Shown: positions 1-10,800 of the stretch, piece by piece
Layout of the letters: every line of letters begins with the position of its first letter
Position numbering within the stretch: the first letter of the stretch is position 1
NCBI GenBank assembly: GCA_002448875.1
Contig: DKAS01000192.1
Span: forward strand, 32,120 to 50,125
DNA length: 18,006 bases
Origin: Proteobacteria bacterium UBA6920
Lineage (GTDB): Bacteria; Pseudomonadota; Gammaproteobacteria; SG8-11
Reading direction: 5' to 3'
The notes under the pieces: model-generated
The model's input: only the letters and a program-made list of their open reading frames with translations
What the model was told of the DNA's origin: nothing
Databases searched by the model: none
Translations under genes and position numbers: made by a program

Positions 1-3000
1 CGCCGCCCGCCGCTTCCAGCGTCAGATCGCCGGCGGATAGTTGCGCATCCACGCCGTGGTCGCCATGGGCGCGCAGGCGAGCGGCACGCACGGTCAACTC
101 CTCGGCGCTGAGCTCGGACTGTCCGTAGAATTCAATGGCGTCACGGCTGACCAGTTCCAGACGCGACACCTGCAATTGTTGCAGGGTCGCGTTGGACAGC
201 ACCAGGCCGTGTTCGGCCGCGCCATCGGTCTCGCCGATGCTGATCTGCGCCGCGCCGAGATACAGCGCGCCGCCGTCGCCCAGTTCGATTTTTGCCCCCG
301 ATGCCGTGTCCGCCGCATCGAGCAAAATCGCCCCGCCCTGGCGCGCGCCTTGCGCGTCGACGCTGCCGGCGGCCAGGACCGCGCCGACACCGGTGGTAAT
401 GCTGGCCTGCGCTGCCGGTGCCGGCGCCTGACGGTTGAGGGTGACTTGCTCGCCGGTGGACAGGCGCAGCAAGGCGCTGTCGCCGCTGATAATTACCGTT
501 TCCCCATGACTGCCGCCGTTACCGGCGGCGTCGAGATGGACGCCATCGGCGATGGCGATAGTACCCGCCTGACCGGACTCGGCCGCCGGAGTTGCCGCCG
601 CCAGCAACAATTCCGGCAGCTGTAAATCGACACCGGCGTCGATGCTGACCCGGCCGGCGCTGATATCCAGCACCGTGCCCTCGGCAGTATAGTGGCGTTG
701 ACCGCCCAGCAGAATACTGTTGGCGCCCAGACCATCGAGATCGGCGGCAACGATCTCCACCCGGTCACTGGCGCCGGTGGGCGCCGTTACAACCGCCAGG
801 TCGTCGGCGACGATATCCACCAGACCGCCGCGGCCGCTGCCGCTGGCGGCCTGCACCTGACCGGCCAGACGCAGCCGGGTGTCGGCATCGACCAGCAGGC
901 GACCGCTGTCGCTGGGCAGCAGGCCGGCGGCGACGCCGGCATCGCGGGCGCGGGTAGTGAAGAAATCGCTGGCCAGGCTGATCTGGTATTCGGCGCGCAT
1001 ATGCACCGGGTCGGTCAACTGCGCCTGGCTTTCCAGCAGATAGGCGCTCCAGGTGGCATCGGAAAAAGCCGTGCCGGCGACGCCGCCTTTGCCGGCGACG
1101 ACCCAGCGCTGATCGACGCGCTGAAAGGCATCACCGGGAGTAAAACCCAGGGGCGCGCTGACCGGCGTCACCAGATAGGCGCCGGGCAGCAGCGCGTAGC
1201 GCGCGGGCAGCACGGCATAGCGCCCGGCCGGCAGGCCGTTGCCGCCGGCGAGATAGATACTGTCGCCCGGCCGGATATCCTCGTTGGCGATCAGCGGACT
1301 GACCGGCGCGTAGTCGCTGCCCAGCAACGGCAGCACGGCAAACGCCTGTCCGATGTATTGCGGGGCAAGTACATCATGGGAGCCCCCGCGCCCCGGCACG
1401 AATTCATAGGCCAGCAGATCGCCGTCGCCGCTCAGATCCACCGTCGATCCCACCTGCATATCGATGGACGGCGCCTGCAAATCCACGCTTTTCACCGGCA
1501 GCGGCAGGCTCGACGCCTGACCCGCGGGACCGTCGATGACCTGCGTTCTATCGCTCAGAGGCAGAATCCAGTCGACGCCGAATTGCGTTTCGCCCAAAGG
1601 CACGATGCCGCCGTCGGCGGCCACCGACGTCGTGCTGCCGGCCGCCAGGGTCAGGCGTTCGTCCGCCTGCAATACCAGTTCACCCTGGGGCGCACGCAGG
1701 GTACCACCCTGTTCGATGACGGCCGCTTCCAGGCTCAGGCGCCCACCGGCGGACAAGGGCGCCTGGCTGTCGCCGTTGCCCGCGATAACGATACGCCCGC
1801 CCGGCGCGCGTATCGTGTAGTCGGTCAGGCTGATGGGATAAATCTGCGCCGCCTGCAGATAAAGATCACCGCTGCTGCTGAGGCTGCCGGAGAAACGCCA
1901 CAGTTGATCGACGGTGGACACACCGCGCAGGCGGATGTCATTTTGACTGATAAAGCGGGCGGCGTAACCGGCATCGCCCGCCGCGCCGAATCCCTGCAGG
2001 CTGAGATCGCCGACCAGATCGATGAAATCCGCTTCCGCGGTGAGTTGTGCGCTTCCCGGCGTGGCCAGATCGGGACTGCGATACAGCAGATCCAGGCTCG
2101 GTCCCAGCGCCAGATAAGGCGCGGTCAGGTGGATTTCCCCGTCGGCGGCACGCAGGATAGTCGCATCCAGCGACAAGGCGCGGCCGGCATGCAAGTCGAT
2201 GGCGCCGGCGAATTCGATGACGCTTTCCGATCCCGGCAGAATGCCGTTCTGAGATACCGGTATCGCCTGTAAAACCACGGTCGCGGCGCCGCTGTCATTG
2301 AGAATATCGGCGGCGATATAGGCGACGGCATCCACCTGCAAACCCTGGCCGACCCGCAACGCCGCCTCTTCGACCGGCGTATAAAACGCGGCCAGCCGGT
2401 CCGTCAGCCCGTCGCCTGCCAGTGTTTGCTGGATACGGAATACCCGTTCGCCCAGTGGATAGGGTCGCTGCTGCCCTTGGCCGTCATTGATGGTTCGGCC
2501 GCTGAGCTGCAGATGAAGTTCGCCACCTTCGGCACCATCAATCGATGCCGCCCGCGCGGAAAGTTCACCGGCCAGCAACATGCCGTCGGCGGCCCTGACA
2601 CTGAGGACGCCGGCCTCGCCCACCAGCGGCAAGGCCGCATAGTTGCGGCCGCTGCCGGTGGTGGTCAGGACATCGACGGTGGCCACGGCGCCGTCCAGAC
2701 GCAGAACGGATCCGGGGTCAGCGACGATGGGACCGGAATCGCTGTCCACAACGATATTACCGGCATCGAGCATACGGCCGGCGCGATGTCCCAGTTCATC
2801 GCCGGGCGTCGCCAGAAACAGGGCGCTGACATCGATCAGCGCCTGATCGCCAAGGACGATACCGCGATCCGGCAAATAAAGGGCAGAGTCACCGACGACA
2901 CGCAGAGCGACCTCCCCGCCGGCGGCACGGACCACGCCATCGACGCTGATGGCGCGATCGGATTGCAATTGAATACAGGCGCCGGCATCGGCGTCGATGC

Positions 3001-5992
3001 GCGAACCCTCACCCAGGATAAGGGCCGAGGACGTGGACGCCGCATTGAATTTCGCGCTGAACGACAGATTCACCGCCGCGCGATCGACATCGGGCAAAAG
3101 CACCAGGCGCGTGGCCGTCGCCAGATCCGCGCCGCCGGGCAGCAGGTTGGGGTCGACGCTGAACTCCCAGTTTTGCTGGCGCGGCACCAGCACCGTATCG
3201 TTTTCCAGACGCAGGCCGGAGTGGGTCGCCTGCAGAGTGAATTGGCTGAAGCCGCCGCGGGAAAAGAAGGCCGGCGCCAGGTATACGGCATTGGGCGGCA
3301 GGCTTTCCGGCATGGTCTCCGCCAGATAAAACCCCGGCGCCTTGAGGCTCAGGCTGCCACCCTGGCTGATGGCATAGGCGCGCAATTCGCCGGCCAGTTG
3401 CACCAGCGGCGGCGCGCCCGAGGGATCGGCGAACGTGCTGCCGAGGCTGATGGCGCCGCCGCGTCCCGCGGTCAGCCTGCCGCTGCTGTCGCGCCAGGCA
3501 CCGCCATCGGCTTGCAGCCGGCTTTGCGGCAGCAGTTGCAGATCACCGGCCGACACCAGGGCAATGCTGCCGCCATCGATCCACAACGGCGTCGGCGATG
3601 CCGACGAAGACAGCAAGGGGTTATCGTTGACCCAGCGACCGCTGACATCGATGCTGGCGCCGTCATCGACGCGGATCGCCAGCACTCGGCTGTCACGGGC
3701 GCTGGCCATGGCGCTGGCGGACGTTGGCAGGGTCACGAGCGTAACGCTGCCGGCCGGCAATTGCAGGCGGCCGTCGATGGCCAGGGCCGGCGGGCGGGTG
3801 TCCGCGGCCGCGCCGGTGGCGGGCGATCCGCCCGCCACCAGTTTCAGGCTGCCGCCGGCGGGCAGACTTAAATCGACGTCCTGGGGCACGCTGATACTGC
3901 CGTTACTGTAGATTTCCACCCGGCTGAGGCCGTGCGCCAGAAGCTCCGGTGTCAGCACCACCGAACCTCTGCCGCCGTCGGCGTGCAACGGCTGCAGATA
4001 ACTCAGCGGCAACGCCGGCAGGTCGTTGGCGAAAACCACATCCGGGGTATACAGGTCCGGCGTCTCGGAAGAGGTTGCACCGCGGGCATCGCCAAGCACC
4101 AGCTGCCCGCCCAGGGGCAATTGATCATAGGGCCGGGTCCAGGCGCGATCGGCGGCAATGGCTTGCGCGGGCAGACGCTGCATTTCTCCCTGCAGGACCT
4201 CGGCCCGCAAGCTGCCGTACAGCGCCATGTCGCGGGCGATGATGCTGATGCTGCCGGCATCCCGACCTTCGCTGTAACCGCTCTGAAACTGGGCGCCGAG
4301 ATCACCGCCGTAAAACGACACCCATTGCCGGCGCTGTCCCCACTTGTAATCGAGCTGTTCATAGGTGTTGATGATCCGGTCATAGACCAGATCGGGACTG
4401 GCCTGGCTGATATCGTAGATGCGGCCATTGGACAACAGCTTGGTGGTTGCAATCAGGCCATCGCTGTAGCGTACGCTGCCGCCGGACACATCGAGCACCG
4501 CTCCCGCCTCCAGCACCACGTCGCCATTGGCCTGCAGGCTGATGTTTCCCCCCGCGGTGGTACGCTCGGCGACCGTGCGGCCGATGGCCGCCACCGCACC
4601 GCTGATGTCCGCCAGCGGCGTACCCTTGCGCACATCCACGTAAATGGTCTGGCCGTAGAGTATGCTGTCGCGCTGCCAGGGCGAATCACGCAGCTCGTTA
4701 CCGCGCAGCTGCAGGCCGATAACATTGCTCTCCATGGGCAACAGCACGTCGCTGCTGCCGGCAACGTCGATGCGGCTGCCGGATTCCAGGTAGACGCGCT
4801 GGGTGCGCCGCTTGTCCCCCACGGTCACCTCCCCCGACGGCGCCACCACCGCCGCGCCGGACTGCAAATGGATGCTCTGACCTTGAATATCCACGCGCGA
4901 ATGCGGTTGCAGCTGCTCATCGATGGCCCGGGTCAGATCGGCGATTTCCGGCAGAATTTCCGTCAGGCTGTCCTGGCCCAACGTGACCTCGCCGGCGACC
5001 TGGAAGCTGGATATTTTTTTCGACGCGTCGAACAAGGGATCGGAACGCGCCAGCAGAAAGACGCTGCCGTTGAGCTGCACGCTGGTGCTGGCGCTGACGC
5101 GGCCGTTTTGCGCCACCTGACGCCCCACCAGGGTCACATTGCCCAGCGGCGCGGAAACGGTGCCGCCGTTGACCACACCACCCTCACCGGCCACTTCCAC
5201 CTGCAAACCGCGAACATCGGCGGCGGAGTGCGGAAACAGGTAAGCCTGCTCGCCGACGGCCAGCACCACTTGTCCCTGCGGACTGCTGATCTCACCCTCG
5301 TTGTCGATGGCCGGCGCCAGCAGCACTATACGGCCGCCGCTCTGGCTCGCTATACGGGCGCCGGCGGCTACGGTAATATTACCGGAGGCTTTACCGCCAT
5401 CATCCTCGGCAAATCCCGTGAACGCGGGCTGTGGTGGCGAGTTGTCGGTAAAGGCCGACAAGATGCCATTCTTGAACGTCTCGTCGTCCAGACGCAGGGT
5501 GGATACCAGCAGGCTGTTGACGTCGATGCGGGCGTGCTCGCCGAACAGCACGCCATTGCGGTTGATAAGATAGACTTGGCCGTTGGCCTGCAACTCGCCG
5601 AAAATGCGGCTGACATCGCCGCTCACGTCCCACACCTTGTTCAGGGCCACGGCCTGGGCATTGGGCTGTACGAACTGCGCCTTGTAGCCGTCCGCGATAT
5701 CGAAGGTCTGCCAGTTGAGAATGGCTTTGTCGCTGTCTTGAGTCACGGTCATGGACTTGTCGCCGTAACTCAGCGAGGCACTGCCGAAACTCAGCCAACT
5801 ATTCGGACCCTGGGCGGAACCGCAGGCGCCGCCGGTATTGCAGGCCTGGGGCAGTTGCCGCGGCAGATCCGCCTGACCGCGCAGCGGCACAACAAGAAAC
5901 ACGCCGCCCAGGGCCAGCAGACGCAGATACAGCGTCGCGCCGCGCAGCACACTGGGCAAGGAAGCCATTCTTGTTCTACCCGGTCTGATCAT
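1..5992 (-). CDS. Filamentous-haemagglutinin-type TpsA exoprotein, 3' end outside window (partial)
   Basis: This is the secreted partner of a two-partner (type Vb) secretion system, a giant beta-helical surface adhesin or exoprotein. I read the minus frame from ATG 5992 to base 2 and found no stop, giving about 1,997 codons, so the end lies outside. Residues 1-41 form a long signal peptide (Arg-rich start, hydrophobic LLALGGVFLVV, cleavage likely after GQA). The TPS haemagglutination domain follows, with INRNGVLFG at about residues 143-151 in place of the classical NPNG motif. The rest is rich in Gly, Ala, Asp and Val, with repeated strand motifs such as VVLEAGAVLDVSGG. It also carries blocks such as SNGRIYDIS and LPARYALLPGAYLVTP, which I recall from the large FHA-like proteins that end in DUF3739. 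ATG 5992 is preferred over in-frame ATG 5968 because a GGTGGAG Shine-Dalgarno precedes it. It lies 15 bp after tpsB, so the two are co-transcribed. The exact role (adhesion, biofilm, contact inhibition) cannot be decided without the C-terminus. Confidence 0.92.
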   Translation of the reverse strand, partial: MIRPGRTRMASLPSVLRGATLYLRLLALGGVFLVVPLRGQADLPRQLPQACNTGGACGSAQGPNSWLSFGSASLSYGDKSMTVTQDSDKAILNWQTFDIADGYKAQFVQPNAQAVALNKVWDVSGDVSRIFGELQANGQVYLINRNGVLFGEHARIDVNSLLVSTLRLDDETFKNGILSAFTDNSPPQPAFTGFAEDDGGKASGNITVAAGARIASQSGGRIVLLAPAIDNEGEISSPQGQVVLAVGEQAYLFPHSAADVRGLQVEVAGEGGVVNGGTVSAPLGNVTLVGRQVAQNGRVSASTSVQLNGSVFLLARSDPLFDASKKISSFQVAGEVTLGQDSLTEILPEIADLTRAIDEQLQPHSRVDIQGQSIHLQSGAAVVAPSGEVTVGDKRRTQRVYLESGSRIDVAGSSDVLLPMESNVIGLQLRGNELRDSPWQRDSILYGQTIYVDVRKGTPLADISGAVAAIGRTVAERTTAGGNISLQANGDVVLEAGAVLDVSGGSVRYSDGLIATTKLLSNGRIYDISQASPDLVYDRIINTYEQLDYKWGQRRQWVSFYGGDLGAQFQSGYSEGRDAGSISIIARDMALYGSLRAEVLQGEMQRLPAQAIAADRAWTRPYDQLPLGGQLVLGDARGATSSETPDLYTPDVVFANDLPALPLSYLQPLHADGGRGSVVLTPELLAHGLSRVEIYSNGSISVPQDVDLSLPAGGSLKLVAGGSPATGAAADTRPPALAIDGRLQLPAGSVTLVTLPTSASAMASARDSRVLAIRVDDGASIDVSGRWVNDNPLLSSSASPTPLWIDGGSIALVSAGDLQLLPQSRLQADGGAWRDSSGRLTAGRGGAISLGSTFADPSGAPPLVQLAGELRAYAISQGGSLSLKAPGFYLAETMPESLPPNAVYLAPAFFSRGGFSQFTLQATHSGLRLENDTVLVPRQQNWEFSVDPNLLPGGADLATATRLVLLPDVDRAAVNLSFSAKFNAASTSSALILGEGSRIDADAGACIQLQSDRAISVDGVVRAAGGEVALRVVGDSALYLPDRGIVLGDQALIDVSALFLATPGDELGHRAGRMLDAGNIVVDSDSGPIVADPGSVLRLDGAVATVDVLTTTGSGRNYAALPLVGEAGVLSVRAADGMLLAGELSARAASIDGAEGGELHLQLSGRTINDGQGQQRPYPLGERVFRIQQTLAGDGLTDRLAAFYTPVEEAALRVGQGLQVDAVAYIAADILNDSGAATVVLQAIPVSQNGILPGSESVIEFAGAIDLHAGRALSLDATILRAADGEIHLTAPYLALGPSLDLLYRSPDLATPGSAQLTAEADFIDLVGDLSLQGFGAAGDAGYAARFISQNDIRLRGVSTVDQLWRFSGSLSSSGDLYLQAAQIYPISLTDYTIRAPGGRIVIAGNGDSQAPLSAGGRLSLEAAVIEQGGTLRAPQGELVLQADERLTLAAGSTTSVAADGGIVPLGETQFGVDWILPLSDRTQVIDGPAGQASSLPLPVKSVDLQAPSIDMQVGSTVDLSGDGDLLAYEFVPGRGGSHDVLAPQYIGQAFAVLPLLGSDYAPVSPLIANEDIRPGDSIYLAGGNGLPAGRYAVLPARYALLPGAYLVTPVSAPLGFTPGDAFQRVDQRWVVAGKGGVAGTAFSDATWSAYLLESQAQLTDPVHMRAEYQISLASDFFTTRARDAGVAAGLLPSDSGRLLVDADTRLRLAGQVQAASGSGRGGLVDIVADDLAVVTAPTGASDRVEIVAADLDGLGANSILLGGQRHYTAEGTVLDISAGRVSIDAGVDLQLPELLLAAATPAAESGQAGTIAIADGVHLDAAGNGGSHGETVIISGDSALLRLSTGEQVTLNRQAPAPAAQASITTGVGAVLAAGSVDAQGARQGGAILLDAADTASGAKIELGDGGALYLGAAQISIGETDGAAEHGLVLSNATLQQLQVSRLELVSRDAIEFYGQSELSAEELTVRAARLRAHGDHGVDAQLSAGDLTLEAAGG

Positions 5993-6007
5993 GCTGCTCC
6001 ACCCTGC

Positions 6008-7627
6008 TCAGAGTTTGAATTCAAGATTGAAATGGCTGCGCCGTTCATGGGCGTCCACCGATCCCGCCGCCTTGATCGCCTGCGCCCAGTACACCTGCAG
6101 GCTGATCATGCGCCACAATCCCAGGCGCAAACCCCAGCCCGTGGAGGATAATTCGTTGTGCTGGTCCTGGCTGGGCAAAGGTTGTTGCAGACGCACGGCG
6201 CCCCCGTCGATGAACAACAGTGCGTAGGCGTCATCGACGAAGCCGAGTTGTCGCGCGCTCAGCGACGGGGAGTGCAGTTCCAATGAGGCCTGCACGCCGT
6301 TGTCGCCCAGTACCTGCGCTTCATAGTAACCGCGTACCGTATCCATGCCGCCGACGGAGAATTCCTCGTTGCTGATCAAACGCTCGTGGGTCAACTGCCC
6401 GGACAGGGACAGCGCCGCGCGGGTACCCAGCCACAAGTCGCGGCGCCAGTGCGCGTCGCCGCGCAGATAGATAAAATTGGCGCGGGCGCCATAACGCTTG
6501 GCGTTGAATTCCTTGTCACTGTTACCCAGACCGCGAAATGCGAAACCCGGCCCCAGCGACGCCTGCCAGCGACTGTCAGCACCCACATGACCGGCGACGT
6601 ACTGCAGCGACCACGCCAGGTAATCGATGGGCGTATCGATGGAGGTGTCCCCTCCCTGGGGCGCGTCGCCGGTTTGCGTCTGGTCGCGCAGACGGATGCT
6701 TTCCAGCATGTTCTTGAAATCCAGGCCGACGTTGAAATTCGCATAGTCGGCGGCATCCTGCGCCACCGGATTGATGGCGCGCAAACCCACCACTTCGCCA
6801 TTGCCGATGATGCCGATGTCTTTCGAGGCCACCAGGCTGCTGTGGGAGGATACGCCGAACAAAGCCAGCTGCCGGCTGCTGCCGGGAAAGCGCGCCAGAT
6901 AGTTGACCGACAGGGCGCGAACTTCACCACGCTCATCGGGCGATATCTGGTAACCGATATTGAGCGCATGCCCCAGTTGCCACAGATTGTCGTAGCTGAC
7001 ATAACCGCTGGCGCGGGAAGCGCTGGTGTTTTCACTGGCGCGGTCGTTCACCTGCAAACCCGCGTGTAAGGGCGAACTGTCCTGCAGACGCAGATCCACC
7101 GCGACCTTGTCCGGCTCCGCGTCGGCATGGATGGCCGGCGCCAGAAAACGGTCCTGGCTGAAACTGTTGAACACGCTCAGATCCTGCTGCACCGCCGGCA
7201 CGTACAGCGTTTGCCCGCTCTGCAAATTACCGATGCGCGCCTTGATATCACGCGGCGAGTGGTATTTGCTGCCGAAAACGTGTACCGCGCCGACCTTGCG
7301 TTCCACTACTTCCAGGGTAATGACGCCGGAATCGACGCGCTGCTGCGGCACATAAACCGACACCGCAGGAAACCCCTTATCGCGGTAGTACTGCTCCAAC
7401 AAAGCGCGAGCCGCCTCGACGTCGGCAAACTGTTTATCCGGACCCAGGCCGGGATAGAGCAGACGTTCCAATTCGGTCGCCGGTAGCACGCTATTGCCGG
7501 CTACGCGAAACTCTTCGATAGTGAAAACCGGCACTGCTTCCGGCGCCGCCGCGTCCGCGACGGTCTCGGCCCGGGTCACACAGGCAACCAAAGCCGCAAC
7601 AAGAAAGATAAGGATCCGGTGGTGCAT
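6008..7627 (-). CDS. TpsB outer-membrane transporter (FhaC/ShlB/HecB family)
   Basis: This is the outer-membrane pore that exports the adjacent TpsA through a 16-strand barrel. The 539 residues fit the family. The layout is a signal peptide (cleavage probably after VTRA, residue 20), then a POTRA domain from about residue 34 (FTIEEFRVAGNSVLP), a second POTRA (VERKVGAVHVFGSKY onward), and a barrel from about residue 190. The conserved L6-loop motif is present as VRGYYE (Arg about 432). The protein ends in an amphipathic strand (FNLEFKL), with Leu rather than the more usual terminal Phe. A lipobox-like LVAC lies at residues 13-16, but this family is not normally lipidated. ATG 7627 is the first possible start because an in-frame TAG lies five codons upstream. 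No strong Shine-Dalgarno is seen. It is the first gene of a tpsB-tpsA operon. Confidence 0.95.
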   Translation of the reverse strand: MHHRILIFLVAALVACVTRAETVADAAAPEAVPVFTIEEFRVAGNSVLPATELERLLYPGLGPDKQFADVEAARALLEQYYRDKGFPAVSVYVPQQRVDSGVITLEVVERKVGAVHVFGSKYHSPRDIKARIGNLQSGQTLYVPAVQQDLSVFNSFSQDRFLAPAIHADAEPDKVAVDLRLQDSSPLHAGLQVNDRASENTSASRASGYVSYDNLWQLGHALNIGYQISPDERGEVRALSVNYLARFPGSSRQLALFGVSSHSSLVASKDIGIIGNGEVVGLRAINPVAQDAADYANFNVGLDFKNMLESIRLRDQTQTGDAPQGGDTSIDTPIDYLAWSLQYVAGHVGADSRWQASLGPGFAFRGLGNSDKEFNAKRYGARANFIYLRGDAHWRRDLWLGTRAALSLSGQLTHERLISNEEFSVGGMDTVRGYYEAQVLGDNGVQASLELHSPSLSARQLGFVDDAYALLFIDGGAVRLQQPLPSQDQHNELSSTGWGLRLGLWRMISLQVYWAQAIKAAGSVDAHERRSHFNLEFKL

Positions 7628-7729
7628 GACGGAATTCTAGCGACTCGCTGGCGTGTGATTATTGAATTACCGCCGATTTCCCGGCGACGAACTGCAGGCG
7701 AAAAGATACGTTTCTCAGGTTACGATCAC

Positions 7730-7770
7730 ATGACAAATCCACGCTCGCGCAGCTGCACCGCATTTGTCAT
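7730..7770. promoter_or_regulatory. 9-bp inverted repeat upstream of the tpsBA operon
   Basis: ATGACAAAT (7730-7738) and ATTTGTCAT (7762-7770) are perfect inverted copies with centres 32 bp apart, about three helical turns. They lie 100-145 bp upstream of the tpsB start in an AT-richer stretch between the neighbouring terminator and tpsB. The spacing and symmetry fit two regulator half-sites on one DNA face, or a cruciform. On the minus strand the nearer arm contains TTGTCA, one mismatch from a -35 box, but no convincing -10 follows at 16-18 bp. No regulator family is assigned. Confidence 0.4.
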
Positions 7771-7815
7771 ACAAAGCGTTTACGTTGGCGAGCATGTCTG
7801 ACGAAGACAATCTAT

Positions 7816-7853
7816 AAAAAAATTGCCGGGCGCGGCGTCCGCCGCCCCGGCAA
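7816..7853 (-). terminator. Rho-independent terminator of the propeller-phosphoesterase gene
   Basis: On the minus strand an 8-bp arm (TTGCCGGG with CCCGGCAA) and a 5-bp arm (GCGGC with GCCGC), separated by one bulged base, close on a 4-base loop. A run of seven T follows (7822 down to 7816). The hairpin starts 19 bp after the stop codon of the gene at 7873-10875. It should isolate that gene from tpsB downstream. In the plus direction no T-run follows, so it acts one way. Confidence 0.9.
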
Positions 7854-7872
7854 AGAGAGGTAGATAATGGCA

Positions 7873-10800
7873 TTACAAATCTTGCTTGATCGCCGTCGCC
7901 TTCGTCCGCGGGATGCCCTCGGAGCGGGAAATGGCGTCCCGCAGGCTGACCTCGTCGGCATCCGGTCGCGACAATTCCAGATTCCTGGTCATGGCAATCC
8001 AGATCTCGCTCACCTCTTTGGCATACTGCACCGACGCAAAATCGTAAGGTGCGAAATCAGGCGTGCCTGTAAACATGTCGCTCAGATCGCTGGCCGCAGC
8101 ATCGTACTGGTTCTGCGCCGGCAGACCGAAAATGAGATTGACCGTCTTAAAGATACTGGCCAGCGACGCATGGGTCTTGCTGACATAGCCATGTTTCACC
8201 CATGGACTGATGGCCAGAAAGATAGTGCGAAAGCCGTCGACGTGATCATAGCCGTTCTGCGTGTCATCCTCGGTGACAAAAATAACGGTGTCCCGCCAGC
8301 AGGGGCTGTGGGAAATCAGGTCCACGGTCATGCCCAGGGCGGCGTCATTGTCCTGCATATAGCGCTTGAATGACCAGGCGGCGCCATTGGGATTGATATC
8401 CTGCGCGCCACCACCGTGATCATTGGGATAGTAGAGATCTACATAGGACGGCAGCTTGCATTCTCCCTTGTCGCGATTCACGTAACGATCCTCGAAGACC
8501 TGACGAAAGCGGCCGAAACGGCTGAAACGGGTCGGATCTTCGGGCAGAACCGCATCGGGGATATGGGTGTTATACGTGGGAAACTGCTGATCGGAGTTGT
8601 CGCGCACCACCTTTTCCATCGGCACGTTGACATGCTCGCGCGCGCCGGTGGGTTCGGCGTCGCCCGGCTCGTCGATTATGGCGAACTCATAGCCATTGCC
8701 GAAATTCACGAAGGAAACGCCATGACGCTGCAGGTGCAGGTAAATGCTGCCGTGCTGATTGTAGTCGTTGGGTTCCGGCGAGGAATTGGCGTCGGTGAAG
8801 CCGATACGGCCCGGGTAGTTGGCGATGACCTCGGGATCGTCGCCGGCATCGCGACGCTTGCCGCCATAGGAAGCCGGCCAGTGGGTTTCTTCCAGTTCCG
8901 TGGTATAGGTATTGGTCAACCAGCGGTGACCATCGGAGGAAACCGATGGCTCCAAATAGAAATTATCACTGAAAGCGAAATCCAGCGCCAGTTCGTGGTG
9001 ATTGGGCGAAGCCTCGTAACCCAGGGAATAGCCGGGTTCGCCGTTGACCGCGGCGCCGTTGCGAGTGCGGGTAATATCGCCAAGTATCAGGTCGTGCGTG
9101 GCATTCTCCTTGTTGATGAAAATAACGTGGCGGATCTGACGGCTGGCCACGCCAGGCTCGGCGGGAATCGGATTGTTTGCATCGCGCACCGGCGCATTGT
9201 CGCTTTCGATAAATCCGTTGTTGGCGTAGACCCGCTCGCTGTCTTGTTCCAGCTGTTTTTCTCCAGGCACGGGAATAATGCTGACACTGCCCAGTACACT
9301 GTGCTTGGGCGAGCCCAGATTGTCCGGCGGCAGCGCGCTGTTGGGACCGGCGCCACGACCGCGGGCATTGGCCACATACAAGGTTCTGCCATCGCGACTG
9401 ACCTGTACGCTGCTCGGCCACCAGCCGGTGGGTATATGACCGATCAGTTCACCACCGGCGCCCTCCAGTCTGATGACACCGACGGCATTGATACCGGCTT
9501 CGGCCACGTACAGGGTTTTCGCATCCGGCGCCAGCGCCAGCGCTACCGGCTGCACGCCCTTGAGCTTGTGGTTACGACCCTCGAGCAGAGCCAGACTGAT
9601 GCGCCCCAGCTCCTTGTGCGTACGGGGATGGAGCACGGAAACGCTATCGTTGTTGCCATTGGCGACATAAATCGCCGCGGCGGAACCCACCACCGCGTTG
9701 GGGTGGCTGCCGCCGAAGGTTTCGATACCCTCTTCCACCTGACCGACCAGGGGACCGGTCTTGACAATATCGACCACGCGCGGAGCGGCAGGAACAGCGA
9801 GGTCTAGCACATAGACTGACGACGCTTCCGGCGCGTTGGGATCGCCCAGGCCGGGAACGGTGTAACGCATGTCCTGGTAGACATAGCCGCAGCGAATACC
9901 GTCCGCACTGACGAGCTGCGCATCGAGGCTACGCGCGTCCACCTTTCTGATCTCGATGGTGCGATCTTCTACCGTTTCCTGCGGATAGCCGGCACCAGGG
10001 TAACACAAGGGGTAATCCGCGGCATCGTCGCCGCTGGGATTGTCCGGCCGCAAATGACTGTACTGAAAGATGCCGACATTGGTCACCAGCAACCGCTTGC
10101 CATCGGCCGACAGGCCGATGCCGAAGGGATAACGACCTACCCGGGTGGCGTGAACGACGGCGGAAAAATTGTCCGGCTCGATGACAGCGCCGTCGGCATC
10201 GATACCGGTGGCGATTTTCGCCGTGGCGACAGTGAACACCTGGAAAGTCGCCTGATCGACCACGTACAGGAACTTACCATCCACGGACAGCGCCATCTGC
10301 CCGGGAAAGGTCCCCTTGAAACGCTGCCGCGGATTATTCACCACGTTCAGCGGCCTGTCCAGAGGGTGAACCTTGCCATTGAGATTGACCGATCCTATGA
10401 TTTTTTTCGCCGTTGTATCACCAACCCAGATGTTGCCATTTTCCCCGCCGGCAGCGTAGAAACGCCTGCCATCCGCCGAAAAAGCCAGGCCAAGAAAAGC
10501 AGCATTGAGATCGATGCGCGTGAGCTGCGGTGCGGCGGATTGCAGATCACTGATCAGACTGACCGAAAAACGCGATGACCCGCTGTTGACGGTCGCCAGA
10601 ATCGACCCGTCGTTCGACAGGGCCATGCCAAAGGGCTTGGGCGCGCCGACGCCAACTTCAATACCCGCCGGCGTGATATAGCGGCCATTGGGCAGAATAG
10701 CGGCCGACAGGCCGTCAACGCTGGCATCCCGGGTAGTCAGTGCATTACCGGCAGGCGCGCGAAACTCCACGAAATTTTCCGTGCCCGCACTTACCGACGC

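Noticed and set aside
41..6151. Long plus-strand open frames opposite tpsA (41-625, 692-2272, 2426-3871, 3932-6151)
   Set aside because: They lie codon-in-register opposite tpsA and stay open because the coding strand lacks TTA, CTA and TCA-type complements. They have no signal, domain or ribosome binding site, while the minus frame has clear family motifs.
7580..7627. Lipoprotein signal (LVAC) at the TpsB N-terminus
   Set aside because: TpsB barrels are inserted by the Bam machinery and are not normally lipidated; an SPI site at VTRA is a better fit.
7619..7801. 60-codon plus-strand frame in the tpsB upstream spacer
   Set aside because: No ribosome binding site or recognisable motif, and it covers the probable tpsB control region.
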